A stretch of 64,000 nucleotides of DNA from Akkermansiaceae bacterium UBA2381 (GTDB lineage: Bacteria; Verrucomicrobiota; Verrucomicrobiia; Verrucomicrobiales; DEV007): positions 246,519-310,518 of the forward strand of contig DDSV01000049.1 in assembly GCA_002344215.1 (NCBI GenBank). The letters run 5' to 3'. Shown here piece after piece: positions 18,358-27,220 of the stretch. Each line of letters starts with the position of its first letter. Positions within the stretch are counted from its first letter, which is position 1. The translations under genes were made by a program, and so were the position numbers. A model generated the notes under the pieces. It searched no databases and had not been told where the DNA came from. It saw nothing but the letters and a program-made list of their open reading frames with translations.

Positions 18358-19485
18358 TTACCGCCCTGATGGCTGATTCTCCTTCAATTCACGGAACTCG
18401 CCTCCGGTCTTGCGGACGATGCGACTCCACTCTTTGGCGTCATCCGGTTTGGGCTCAAAAGCAACAAAATGGAGAGGAACCTCGCCCTGAGGCCCCTCTC
18501 CGAGCTTATCGACCGCCTTTTTGATTTCGTCGTAGGGCACATTGCTGAAGCCCCCGCCACCGTCCGGACGCCATTGAAAACTGGCGTCCGAGATCAGAAA
18601 AACGACATCCGGACGCATCGCCACGGCCCGCTCAAGGATGCCGACCACGCCGGTCAGGTTTTGCACCACCGAGGCCCCGGTCGAACTCATCGTTCCGCTG
18701 GTGACCCATTTTTCCTCCACCCATTTTCTGGCGAGGTCTTTATTCCCGGGCGTCGCGGCGATCAATTCTTCGGTGAAGGGCATGTAGTTGCCGGTGAACT
18801 GGATCAGCGAAAACTGGGAGCTGATCGGCAGGGTTCCAATCATTTTGATCGTTTCCTCCTGAATGCGTTCCAGGGGAATCCCCGCGGCGACGGCCTTGTT
18901 CACGACACTGGAGGAGACATCAAAGAGCAGCAGGATCCTGTCCCCCTGTGCCTTCACTCCAAAAAAGCTCATTCCATCACCCGTGCCGCCTCCTCCGCTC
19001 ATCCCCTGCCCCAATCCGGAACCGAGGGCGGCGCTCCCGACCAGGCCGCTGACCTGATCCGAGATAAGCTCCGAGGGGTCGAGGGGGAGCATCTGATCCA
19101 GGTTGATCTGCGGGAGATCCGGAAGCGCAAAATCGATCGGTCGGGTGCTGATGAGTTTGTCGTTGAAACTCGGCTTCGGGGCCATCGCCTCGTGCCTGGC
19201 CACGTTCATCTTATGTTCGGGAGTCTTGGGCGGAATCGAAACGACCTTCTTCATCTCAAACCGCGCCTCGGGACGCTTGAAATGTTTTGCAACGGTCCAG
19301 AGGCCGAAAAGTAGCAGCGCGATGCCATGAACCGCAATGCTCCCGATAATAATGGAACTGATGAGCGCACGACGATTGATCTTCACCTGATCGTCGAGAG
19401 TGGGACGCGGCTTCTTCGGGCGCGGCTTTTTGACCCGCTGCGGCTTCGAAGAACCGGGATTCAATTCGACAGAGATCTCACTCAT
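18358..19485 (-). CDS. TonB/TolA-like membrane anchor with von Willebrand A domain
   Basis: 375 residues from the ATG at 19485, preceded by a strong AGGAGGTG ribosome site and overlapping the upstream exbD stop. The N-terminus is basic and Pro-rich (PKKPRPTLDD) with one membrane helix (about 40-64), followed by an extended periplasmic stretch with SIPPKTPEH, as in TonB/TolA. A Gly/Ser-rich linker (about 151-173) leads to a von Willebrand A domain with the metal-site motif DVSSS (189-193) and IQFTGN downstream. No TonB C-terminal domain is seen. Coming after exbB and two exbD genes, it occupies the place of the TonB/TolA energy transducer. Function is inferred. Confidence 0.75.
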   Translation of the reverse strand: MSEISVELNPGSSKPQRVKKPRPKKPRPTLDDQVKINRRALISSIIIGSIAVHGIALLLFGLWTVAKHFKRPEARFEMKKVVSIPPKTPEHKMNVARHEAMAPKPSFNDKLISTRPIDFALPDLPQINLDQMLPLDPSELISDQVSGLVGSAALGSGLGQGMSGGGGTGDGMSFFGVKAQGDRILLLFDVSSSVVNKAVAAGIPLERIQEETIKMIGTLPISSQFSLIQFTGNYMPFTEELIAATPGNKDLARKWVEEKWVTSGTMSSTGASVVQNLTGVVGILERAVAMRPDVVFLISDASFQWRPDGGGGFSNVPYDEIKKAVDKLGEGPQGEVPLHFVAFEPKPDDAKEWSRIVRKTGGEFRELKENQPSGR

Positions 19486-19921
19486 CCCCACCTCCTGCGA
19501 GAGTGACCCCTTTGATCCCTGCCTCGGCACAGGCATTCAACACATCAACAAGCCGCTGATGGGGAACACTGTCATGAGGGGCAATCGTAACGAGCGCCTC
19601 CGTCTTCGCATTCTCCGCCGACTGACGAAAGCGGTCGAGAACGGACCGCAATTCGGGCAGGGAGGAACTCCCCGGAGCATCGAGCTGCTGTTCATTCAGG
19701 ACGACCTGGCCACCGGGCTCGATAATGACCCGCGCCTCGTCGGGAATCTCGACAACCTCCTCCTGCGCCACCTGGCCTGGCAGACCCATCGGGATATCCC
19801 GCTCGGGAACGACCGGTTTGGCCGCGACCATAAAAAAGACGAGGAGCAGAAAGACCATGTCGATCATGGGAGTCATCTGCATCTCCACCGTCGTCTGATG
19901 TCTCTTTCGGCCTCGTTTCAT
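19478..19921 (-). CDS. ExbD/TolR-family biopolymer transport protein (copy 2)
   Basis: 147-residue ExbD/TolR family protein: short basic cytosolic N-terminus, then one membrane helix (TPMIDMVFLLLVFFMV, about residues 17-32) with the conserved membrane Asp that carries protons in the motor, then a periplasmic domain. It overlaps the start of the VWA gene by 8 bp and follows the other exbD copy by 61 bp. The two ExbD proteins here differ clearly in their periplasmic parts, so they are probably not interchangeable. Confidence 0.9.
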   Translation of the reverse strand: MKRGRKRHQTTVEMQMTPMIDMVFLLLVFFMVAAKPVVPERDIPMGLPGQVAQEEVVEIPDEARVIIEPGGQVVLNEQQLDAPGSSSLPELRSVLDRFRQSAENAKTEALVTIAPHDSVPHQRLVDVLNACAEAGIKGVTLAGGGDE

Positions 19922-19982
19922 TTTTTACGGGAGCCCTGACCCTGTTTGGTCGGAGATCCTACCCTGTTTAATTTTGGGGAAC

Positions 19983-20390
19983 TCACTCTCCATTAACTCC
20001 GAAGATCAGATCGATCGCCCCCACTTCGGTCGCCATCTCGACAAACTCCCGGATTTTTTTTGTCGGAGTATTCTGGTCCGCCCGGAGATAGATCTGGAGC
20101 GGGGGGAAATCGCGAAACTTGACCTTCAAATGAGCAAGAAGTTCCTCGGTCGTCGCCTTGCGGTCCCCGATGTAATAATTCCCTTCTCCATCGAGGTTGA
20201 TCACATCGCGTTCGGTCCGCTCCGGAGCCACCGCACTCAGGGCAACGGGAAGACGCACCGGGACACTCAACTCCTGTTCGGTGATTCGCTGCGTCACCAT
20301 GAAGAAGATGAGGAGCAGAAAGGTCATGTCGATCATGGGAGTCATCTGGAAACTCACCTCATCGAGCGGCTTTCTGCGGCGGCGGGTCAT
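19983..20390 (-). CDS. ExbD/TolR-family biopolymer transport protein (copy 1)
   Basis: 135-residue ExbD/TolR family protein. The basic start MTRRRRKP is followed by QMTPMIDMTFLLLIFFMV (about residues 15-32), with the proton-carrying Asp, and by a periplasmic domain containing LRADQNTPTKKIREFVE, typical of ExbD. It lies 43 bp after exbB. With ExbB it should form the proton-driven inner membrane motor that energises the partner protein encoded downstream. Confidence 0.92.
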   Translation of the reverse strand: MTRRRRKPLDEVSFQMTPMIDMTFLLLIFFMVTQRITEQELSVPVRLPVALSAVAPERTERDVINLDGEGNYYIGDRKATTEELLAHLKVKFRDFPPLQIYLRADQNTPTKKIREFVEMATEVGAIDLIFGVNGE

Positions 20391-20433
20391 GCGGGATTCT
20401 GGTTCTTCGTTCCTTGTTCTTTTTTGTATTTGA

Positions 20434-21231
20434 TCAGGTTTCGGCGGGAGCCTCTTCGACGGTGGTTGCGCCTTGAAGGCGGATCTCTCCGGAAAGGATG
20501 TCGATTGCGAAGCTGGCGTGTTTCTGCACCGTCGTCATGACTCCCTGGAGCCGGTCGCGGAAGAAGAAATAGAAGAACATCGAGGGAATCCCGACGATGA
20601 GGCCTCCGGCCGTGGTGATCATCGCGACCTTGATCCCTCCCGCGAGTTCCTTGGCGTCTCCGCTGGTGGTCGCGAGCTTGTCAAAGGCCTCAATCATTCC
20701 CCAGACAGTTCCTAACAGACCTACCATGGGTGCGAGCGTGGCGAAGACGTTGAGGTAATTCACCCAGACCATCTGGCGATGCTCCTCCTCATCCATGGCC
20801 TCGGCGGCGGCATCGGTCATGCTTGCTTTGTTGGCGAGGTCGCGATCGAAGTTGACCTTGAGAAGCGCTCCCGTCATGACTTTGGCATAGCTGCTCTGGT
20901 TGGATTGACAGGAGTTGTAGGCACCCCCGACATCCCGAACCGCCATGAGTGAATTAACCTGATCAACGAGAGCCCGGGGTGCCATCTTATTTCCGTTGAT
21001 CTGCACAAAGCAGTAGACGCAAACGGCGATGGTTCCGATGGAGCAGATGAGGAGGATGTGCATGAAGCCCCCGCCCTGCTTGTAGAGATCGAGGGCGGAA
21101 ACATCCTCGGCAATTTCCACGGGGGCCGGGGCCGGAGCGTCCTGTGCCAAGCCCGTTCGTGAAAAAAGGATGACGCCTGGAATCAGGAGCGCGAGGAGCA
21201 GAGTCGTCGACCGTTTCAGAGTAAAGATCAT
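20434..21231 (-). CDS. MotA/TolQ/ExbB-family proton channel protein
   Basis: 265-residue ExbB/TolQ-type protein. It has a signal-like N-terminus (MIFTLKRSTTLLLALLIPG...), a Pro/Ala stretch, a first membrane helix near 57-78, a long cytosolic loop, and two further helices around LAPMVGLLGTVWGMIEAF (about 166-183) and VAMITTAGGLIVGIPSMFFYFFF (about 203-225), which hold the family's conserved Gly/Thr pattern. It works with ExbD as a proton channel in the inner membrane. Its ATG overlaps the stop of the preceding TPR gene (ATGA), so the two are translationally coupled. Confidence 0.92.
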   Translation of the reverse strand: MIFTLKRSTTLLLALLIPGVILFSRTGLAQDAPAPAPVEIAEDVSALDLYKQGGGFMHILLICSIGTIAVCVYCFVQINGNKMAPRALVDQVNSLMAVRDVGGAYNSCQSNQSSYAKVMTGALLKVNFDRDLANKASMTDAAAEAMDEEEHRQMVWVNYLNVFATLAPMVGLLGTVWGMIEAFDKLATTSGDAKELAGGIKVAMITTAGGLIVGIPSMFFYFFFRDRLQGVMTTVQKHASFAIDILSGEIRLQGATTVEEAPAET

Positions 21232-22157
21232 GGTGGCTCGTCAGTGGGTTCAGTGGATGAAGGAATGGATTCCAGCTTTGCCGCAGCCTGAGCGGCGAAA
21301 CTGGAATCCGGATAGAGTTTGATGAGATCATTCCAACGGTCGCGGGCAGGTTCACTCTCTCCCGCGTAGGCATACAGTTCCGCTGCGGCAAAAAGACCCC
21401 GTGCCGCGACCTCCTCCCGGGTGGCATGGAAAAGATGCGGCCAAAGGAAACGGTCGACGGTGCGGTGAAAAAGCTCATTCCGATCCGGCCTGACTTCATC
21501 GTCCTCCTCCCAGCGGGGATGCTCCGTTTCGAGTGCCTTGAGCTTCTCCCCATCGGCCAGGGCGAGCAGGTAATTCACCTCGATGAGGAGACCGGGATCC
21601 TCCGTCTCTCTCGCGAGCACCTGCGCCTCGGCCGTCGCCGTTTCGAGATCGCCGTTGGCCATCAGGGCACGGAGTCGCCCCTCTTTCGCGAGGGCAATAT
21701 CCTCCGCCGCCCATGCCCGGGCGATGACACGGTCAAAGATGGCAAGGGCCCTCTCCGCTCCCGGTTCCGGCTGCTCCCGGAGCATCGCGTTTGCAAAAGC
21801 GATCCCGTAGGCTGCGGCGCGGGATCGCGGACGATGGAGGTGGGCAAAGGTTAAATCCCACCAGCCTTTGAGTTGCTCCGCGGTTGCTTCGTGGCGCTTC
21901 TCAAAAAAGCCGGCCTCCCCCTCCGCGAAGTCGAACTCGATACGATCGACCCGGTCCGCCGATATCGTCTGTCGTGCCGATCCCCCCGCCGTGCCGGCCC
22001 TGGCGAGCAGGGAGAAACTGACAATCTTGTCGGTGAGGGCATCGAGCCTGCAGGCGACTGATTCCCCGGTTTTCAGATAAATGACATCCTGGCCGACGAC
22101 CGGAACCACACTAGCAAGGAGGAATAGTCCCAGACACCCCGAAAAAGGAAAGCTCAT
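21228..22157 (-). CDS. Secreted helical-repeat (TPR-like) protein of the Exb operon
   Basis: 309 residues with an N-terminal signal peptide (MSFPFSGCLGLFLLASVVPVVGQ). After it comes a small domain with VIYLKTGESVACRLDAL and RVDRIEF, a pattern common in bacterial proteins that sense or bind at the envelope. The rest is helical, with TPR-like ends such as ARDRWNDLIKLYPDSSFAAQAAAKL. It overlaps both its neighbours by four bases (ATGA), so it belongs firmly to the ExbB/ExbD operon. It is probably a periplasmic partner of the large TPR protein. The specific function is unknown. Confidence 0.65.
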   Translation of the reverse strand: MSFPFSGCLGLFLLASVVPVVGQDVIYLKTGESVACRLDALTDKIVSFSLLARAGTAGGSARQTISADRVDRIEFDFAEGEAGFFEKRHEATAEQLKGWWDLTFAHLHRPRSRAAAYGIAFANAMLREQPEPGAERALAIFDRVIARAWAAEDIALAKEGRLRALMANGDLETATAEAQVLARETEDPGLLIEVNYLLALADGEKLKALETEHPRWEEDDEVRPDRNELFHRTVDRFLWPHLFHATREEVAARGLFAAAELYAYAGESEPARDRWNDLIKLYPDSSFAAQAAAKLESIPSSTEPTDEPP

Positions 22158-24994
22158 AAGGTCGCCTCCTTCGTCTCGTCCGTCGTCTCTTCCGGAAGAA
22201 TTTCTCTCAAAGCAAGGATGCGATCCTCCGCTTTCCCCGCCTCTTCGAATCGACGCAGGTCCTCACGCCTCGCAAGTTCCTCGTAAGTCTCGAGAGCTTC
22301 GCGATCGAGCTTCAATTTCTCGAGCGACTGGCCCCGCGCCCAGTAGGCTTTCGCATTCAGTTCGCTGAATTTTCCGTAGGCGACGTAGAGGCGTTCGAAG
22401 TAGACGATGGCCCTGCTGTGATCGTCACTCTCGACGTGGGACTGCCCCAGGCGAAAGAGAACTTCGGCCTTGGTCGCGGCGGTGATGCCTTCCGACTCGA
22501 GAGTCGATTCCAGCGTCTCGCGAGCCTCCCGGGATTTGCCCGATGCTCCGTAAAGCTCCGCCATTTTCAGGCGCACCTCACCGAGATGCACCGAACCGGC
22601 GGACTCGCGCTCGAATCGTCCATAGAACTCGAGCGCCCGGTCGGTTTCCCCTTCGGCCGCCGCGATATCTCCGAGCCCCCGGTAGATGCGATCCCGCTCC
22701 ACGGCCCTCGGATTCCATTTTCGAATCTCGGTAAAAAGATTTTTTGCTAGAGTCGGATTGCCTGAGGCCAGCATCGCCTCGGCCACGGAGACGGTAATCA
22801 CCGGCGGATGGACTTTCGGGTCGACCCATTTGACGATATCCAGGAGTTCCGTTCTCTCGGTCATGGGGCCGTTCTTGTCCTGCACAAGCGATTTCGCCCA
22901 CCCAGCCCGCAGCGCGAGGGTGTTCTTTCCCTCCGCGGCCGCCCGCCCCTTCATGATCTGGAGCGTCGCGAGGAGATCCTCCCGACCGGCATCACCTCCC
23001 GGAAGATAGACTTTGGAAAGACCGGCGAACAAGTCGGTCATGGTGAACATGTCAGGATCATCGCCATGCCGGGCAATGGTGTCCCAATAGATGGAGCGGG
23101 CCTTTTCGAGGTCATCCTCCTGCGTGTAGGTCCATCCGATCCAATAGACCGCCTCGGGGAGTCTTCCGCTGGCGGGATAAGTTTCGACAAACTTTTCAAA
23201 ATGCCCCCGCATCGTTTCGATCTCCTCGAGCAGCTTGTAGGCATTCCCTTTCTTGAACCATGCTTCTTCAAAAAAGCGCACCGAGGTCGGTCGAACACGG
23301 TCGTAGGCGGCAAAACCCTCATCCATGCGCCCATCAGCAAAAAAACCGTCTCCGAGGAGCAGGTTCGACTCGTCGGTGAGGGGATCTCCCGGATAGGCCT
23401 CGTTGAACGACTGAAACAAAGCGATCGCCTCGTCATATTCCGCCAGCGAGAAGGTGCAGACCGCGATCCGGAAGACCGCCTCCTTGCGGTACTTCGGCGA
23501 CTTGTGGCGCTTGAGATAACCTTCAAGATGTTCCCGCGCCTCGGCATAAAGCCCGGAAAACGAGTGGGCCATTCCGGTCCAGTAATCCGCATCCTCCACC
23601 ATCTCTGAATCCGGATGATGCCGCTTCACCTGATCGAACTGATAGAGAGCTCCATCATTGTCATCCTGTTGCAGGTATAGGAAGCCCTGCATGAACATGG
23701 CCTTGGCCGCAAAGGGGTCTTTCGGAAAGCGGTCGACAAGATCCCCGTAGGCAAGCTGGGCGGCACCGAATTCCTGATCCTCACGGAGGGCTTCCGCTTT
23801 CAAAAACAAAACCGTGGCGAGGTACTTTCCCCCGGAACCGAAAACCTCCTCATACCGCTCCGCGGCCTTCACCGCCATCGGCCAGCGCTTCGTTTCCATC
23901 CAGCACTGGATCTGAGCCAGAGTCGCGCTTTCCACCACGGGATCGGGCGGCATCGCCGTCAGCATCTCCTCCATGATCAAGGCCGCCTCGCGATATCGAC
24001 CGAGCCCCTGATAGGCCATCGCGAGCCTCAGTCTGAGGGCCGAGTCGAAGTGCTCGATCTCCTGGAAGTTCGCGAGTTCACGCTCGACCCGTTTGAGGAT
24101 TGCCTTGAGTTGAAACACGGTTCCCTGGGAATTCGCCCGCTGTTCGAGAAGACTGATGCGATCGCTGATCTCCCTGATTTTAGCGTTTTGATAGTCAAGA
24201 AGTCGTTGCGATGGCCAGATCCGCTGGAGACAGGTGATGGCCTCGTAGTACTGCTCCTTTTCGAGGAAATCCGAACCAAGTTGCAGCGCGAGAGTCTGGA
24301 AGCTGATGAGCTGGGTCATTTTATCCATGTTCCCGTGCTCACGGCGGATCAGGCCAAGGGCCTTTTCCGTCTGGTCCGCCTGAAGCCTCGCATAAAGCTC
24401 GAGGACGACGGCTCTGCTCGCTGCTTCAGGGGCAAGACCACGAAACTTCGGAACCTGGACCTCAAGGAAATCGGCTGCCTCCGCCGGGAAATCCTGCTGA
24501 ATGTAGAGGGTCGCGAAGAGAAGCAGGGCCTCGTAGCGCTTGAAGGCATGGTGACTCTCGTCGGTCCAGTATTCGCCGAAGGCGCGCTGTGCCGGAACGA
24601 GTTCGCCGGCGGTCATCAGGCAGATTGCCCGCCAGAATCTTAGTTCGTCGGAAAGGGCGTGATCCAGCTTGGGATCGAGGAGTGATTGATCGATCCAGGT
24701 GAGGGCCTCATCGAACTTTTTCAACCCGACTTTGCTGATCGCCACGAGAGGCCGATGCAGACGGACCGCCTCCTTCGCCTCCTCTGCCTCGCCATAATCG
24801 CGAATGAATTTTTCGAGCGCTTCTTCCGCCACCGTGAAATCGTTTGCCGCAAAAGCCGTCCGCCCCCGTTCAAGGAGTTGCGCGGGACCTTCGGCTTCGA
24901 GGTCAGGCGTGTCAGGAGCATTCTCCTGCTGTCCCGATACCTGAACCGCCAGCGGGAGCCAGCAAAGCAGCAGCAGTATCAGTGCGCGGTTCAT
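22154..24994 (-). CDS. Large periplasmic tetratricopeptide-repeat protein
   Basis: 946 residues from the ATG at 24994; the open frame runs to 25105, but the signal peptide MNRALILLLLCWLPLAVQVSG begins here. Almost the whole protein is tetratricopeptide repeats, seen as recurring patterns such as YPGDPLTDESNLLLGDGFF and FPKDPFAAKAMFMQGFLYL with Ala/Gly/Tyr/Pro at TPR positions. The repeats resemble those of CpoB/YbgF and BamD, which handle envelope tasks. It is first in the Exb-like operon and overlaps the next gene by four bases. It probably forms a periplasmic scaffold for the motor; that role is inferred from context. Confidence 0.75.
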   Translation of the reverse strand: MNRALILLLLCWLPLAVQVSGQQENAPDTPDLEAEGPAQLLERGRTAFAANDFTVAEEALEKFIRDYGEAEEAKEAVRLHRPLVAISKVGLKKFDEALTWIDQSLLDPKLDHALSDELRFWRAICLMTAGELVPAQRAFGEYWTDESHHAFKRYEALLLFATLYIQQDFPAEAADFLEVQVPKFRGLAPEAASRAVVLELYARLQADQTEKALGLIRREHGNMDKMTQLISFQTLALQLGSDFLEKEQYYEAITCLQRIWPSQRLLDYQNAKIREISDRISLLEQRANSQGTVFQLKAILKRVERELANFQEIEHFDSALRLRLAMAYQGLGRYREAALIMEEMLTAMPPDPVVESATLAQIQCWMETKRWPMAVKAAERYEEVFGSGGKYLATVLFLKAEALREDQEFGAAQLAYGDLVDRFPKDPFAAKAMFMQGFLYLQQDDNDGALYQFDQVKRHHPDSEMVEDADYWTGMAHSFSGLYAEAREHLEGYLKRHKSPKYRKEAVFRIAVCTFSLAEYDEAIALFQSFNEAYPGDPLTDESNLLLGDGFFADGRMDEGFAAYDRVRPTSVRFFEEAWFKKGNAYKLLEEIETMRGHFEKFVETYPASGRLPEAVYWIGWTYTQEDDLEKARSIYWDTIARHGDDPDMFTMTDLFAGLSKVYLPGGDAGREDLLATLQIMKGRAAAEGKNTLALRAGWAKSLVQDKNGPMTERTELLDIVKWVDPKVHPPVITVSVAEAMLASGNPTLAKNLFTEIRKWNPRAVERDRIYRGLGDIAAAEGETDRALEFYGRFERESAGSVHLGEVRLKMAELYGASGKSREARETLESTLESEGITAATKAEVLFRLGQSHVESDDHSRAIVYFERLYVAYGKFSELNAKAYWARGQSLEKLKLDREALETYEELARREDLRRFEEAGKAEDRILALREILPEETTDETKEATL

Positions 24995-25166
24995 CGTAAA
25001 ATCGAGAAGCAGGTTTCCCGCCTCTTTTGGAAAGAAAAGCCCGCGAAAGGGAAAATCGAGCGACGCATTGTGCCGGATTCGCCTCCCGGTCGGTAAAATG
25101 CGCAACCTGTTCAGACAGGTAAAGGCCGTTCACAGGGAGATCGGTTTCACCGTTGAATTCGTCCCC

Positions 25167-25754
25167 CTACCCCTGCGAAATGATGCATAGGAAACGCACC
25201 GGTGCCTCGATCCAGACGGGCCCGTGCTCGACGGTGGCGTCGAAAAATAGACTGTCGCCTTCTTTCATCTCGTAGGTCTCCGAGCCGTGGCGATAGGTCA
25301 TGCGACCGGAGACGATGAAGAGGAATTCGTGCCCGTCGTGTTGGAAGACATTCTGGGCCGCATCGAGTTCGGGATTCTCGATGATCATCATGAAGGGCTC
25401 CATCTTCTTTGAAAAGGGAGCTTCGGGCGCGAGGGACTCGTAGACATGGCCGATCTGGGTGGCGCGTCCGTTGACGAGTTTGCGGTCATCGGCCCGGGTG
25501 AAGACGGCCCTCGGTCTCGCCGGGTCCGGAGCAAACAAATCACCGAGGGAAACTCCGAGTCCTTTCGCGATCTGGACGAGCGTTCCCACCGGGCTGGAGA
25601 CCTTCCCGTTTTCGATGCGCGAAACTTGACCCTTGGTGAGGCCGATTCGCTCGGATAAATCGTTGAGCGTCATGCCACGGGAATGACGTAGTTCGCGGAT
25701 GCGACGCCCGATCGACGCCTCGGCGCTCCATTCCTGTGCTTCGGGAGATTCCAT
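25167..25754 (-). CDS. XRE-family regulator with C-terminal cupin domain
   Basis: 195 residues from the ATG at 25754. The frame continues far upstream, but only as the antisense of the ligase gene. An N-terminal helix-turn-helix of the XRE type (IGRRIRELRHSRGMTLNDLS and GLTKGQVSRIENGK, about residues 15-52) is joined to a C-terminal cupin barrel (HDGHEFLFIVSGRMTY...EHGPVWIEAP, about 130-190). Regulators of this build, such as PuuR, often control amine and amino-acid catabolism and sense small ligands with the cupin. It is divergent from the GlnT/Mgs-like operon, with 111 bp between the starts, so it is the likely local regulator. Confidence 0.88.
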   Translation of the reverse strand: MESPEAQEWSAEASIGRRIRELRHSRGMTLNDLSERIGLTKGQVSRIENGKVSSPVGTLVQIAKGLGVSLGDLFAPDPARPRAVFTRADDRKLVNGRATQIGHVYESLAPEAPFSKKMEPFMMIIENPELDAAQNVFQHDGHEFLFIVSGRMTYRHGSETYEMKEGDSLFFDATVEHGPVWIEAPVRFLCIISQG

Positions 25755-25779
25755 GTTCGACCTTACCCTTGAAGCAAAG

Positions 25780-25794
25780 TTGTATGAAATACAA
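25780..25794. promoter_or_regulatory. Inverted repeat TTGTAT-N3-ATACAA between the divergent promoters
   Basis: A perfect 6-bp inverted repeat with a 3-base spacer lies 26 bp upstream of the XRE-cupin regulator start and 72 bp upstream of the ligase start. Position and symmetry suit a binding site for that regulator acting on both directions. It is in an AT-rich patch of an otherwise GC-rich locus. The binding protein is inferred from proximity only. Confidence 0.45.
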
Positions 25795-25865
25795 ATAATT
25801 TGCCCAAAATTGATTTCGGGGGTTTCATGGCATGCCGCCTGCTTTGCATGTGACGAAACACGAAC

Positions 25866-27206
25866 ATGACGATCGGTGACGCCAAGGCCTACCTGAAGGA
25901 GCACAACATCTCGTTGATTCTCGCCCAGTTTGTTGATCTCCACGGTGTAGCGAAAGCCAAGGCCGTGCCCGTCGAGCACCTTGAGATGATCCTCGGGGAT
26001 GGAGCCGGGTTTGCCGGTTTCGCCCTCTGGGGATACGGGATGGGGCCGGACGGTCCCGATCTCATGCAGAAAGGGGACCTCAACACCCTGCGCGTCATCC
26101 CCTGGCTCCCGGGCTACGCGCGGATCGCCTGTGAGGGGTATGTGGGGGGCGAGCCCTACCGTTTCGACACCCGCGCGATCCTCTCGAAATTGACGGCGGA
26201 GGTGAAAACCGAATTCGGTTACCGCTTTTTCACCGGGCTCGAGCCGGAGTTTTACCTCCTCAAGATCTGCCCGAAAACCGGAGCACCGATCCCGGCGGTG
26301 GAAGGCGACATCCTCGAGAAGCCCTGCTACGACTACGCCGCCCTCAGCCAGGTGGCGGACTACCTCCAAACCCTCGTGAGCCAGGTGCGGTCCTGCGGCA
26401 TGGATGTCTACCAGATCGATCACGAGGACGCGAACGGGCAGTACGAGGTGAACTTCACCTACGATGAGGCCGTCACCTCGGCGGATCATTACACCCTTTT
26501 CAAGATGGCCGCCTCCACCCTCGCGAAAGAGCGGGGATTGATGGTCAGTTTCATGCCCAAACCCTTCTCGGAGAAGACCGGCAACGGCATGCACATGCAT
26601 ATCTCCCTCGGGAACGACGCTTGCGGCAATCTCTTCGCCTCAAAGGACGATCCACGCGGTCTCGGGCTGAGCCCGCTCGCCTACCAGTTTCTCGCCGGTG
26701 TGCTCGAACACGCTCCGTCCCTCGCGGCTGTGGCCTGTCCCACAATCAATTCCTACAAGCGGCTCTATGCCTCGGCGGCGGACTCGGGGGCGACCTGGGC
26801 TCCCGTCCAGCTTGCCTACGGGGACAACAACCGCACCGCCTCGATCCGAGTCACGGGAGGACACATCGAGGTGCGTTTCCCTGATAGTTCGGCGAATCCC
26901 TACCTCCTCAGCACTGCGATCCTCGCCGCCGGGATCGACGGAATCCGCCGCAAGCTCGATCCGGGCGAGCCGCTCAACCGCGATCTCTACAAAATCACGA
27001 CCGCCGAAGCCGCCGAACTCGGCCTGAGCCAGCTCCCTTCGACGCTCGCCCACGCCCTTGCCGCCCTCGACCGTTCCGCGGTGCTGCGCGAAGCCCTCGG
27101 ATCCGATCTCGTCGATGAGTTCCTCACGATCAAGAAGCGCGAGATCCATCAATTCCAGACTTCCGTGACCGACTGGGAACGAAACGCCTACCTGACCTTC
27201 TACTAA
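25866..27206 (+). CDS. GlnT-type glutamine synthetase-like ligase, probable gamma-glutamylmethylamide synthetase
   Basis: 446-residue ATP-dependent ligase of the type III GlnT/GMAS branch of the glutamine synthetase superfamily. Visible superfamily motifs are GLEPEFYLL (metal-site Glu), DHEDANGQYEVNF, NGMHMHISL, and the ATP/glutamate loop with YGDNNRTASIRV. In the N-methylglutamate pathway this enzyme joins methylamine to glutamate. It is the first gene of a five-gene operon, 14 bp before the amidotransferase subunit. Sequence alone cannot separate methylamine from ammonia or another amine as substrate; the neighbours favour an amine. Codon use is strongly G/C-ending. Confidence 0.82.
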   Translation: MTIGDAKAYLKEHNISLILAQFVDLHGVAKAKAVPVEHLEMILGDGAGFAGFALWGYGMGPDGPDLMQKGDLNTLRVIPWLPGYARIACEGYVGGEPYRFDTRAILSKLTAEVKTEFGYRFFTGLEPEFYLLKICPKTGAPIPAVEGDILEKPCYDYAALSQVADYLQTLVSQVRSCGMDVYQIDHEDANGQYEVNFTYDEAVTSADHYTLFKMAASTLAKERGLMVSFMPKPFSEKTGNGMHMHISLGNDACGNLFASKDDPRGLGLSPLAYQFLAGVLEHAPSLAAVACPTINSYKRLYASAADSGATWAPVQLAYGDNNRTASIRVTGGHIEVRFPDSSANPYLLSTAILAAGIDGIRRKLDPGEPLNRDLYKITTAEAAELGLSQLPSTLAHALAALDRSAVLREALGSDLVDEFLTIKKREIHQFQTSVTDWERNAYLTFY

Positions 27207-27220
27207 AAACACCCCCTCCC

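Noticed and set aside
25755..26600. Long open frame upstream of the XRE-cupin regulator, making a 477-residue protein.
   Set aside because: It is antisense to the ligase gene, has low-complexity shadow composition and no domain; the regulator clearly begins at 25754.
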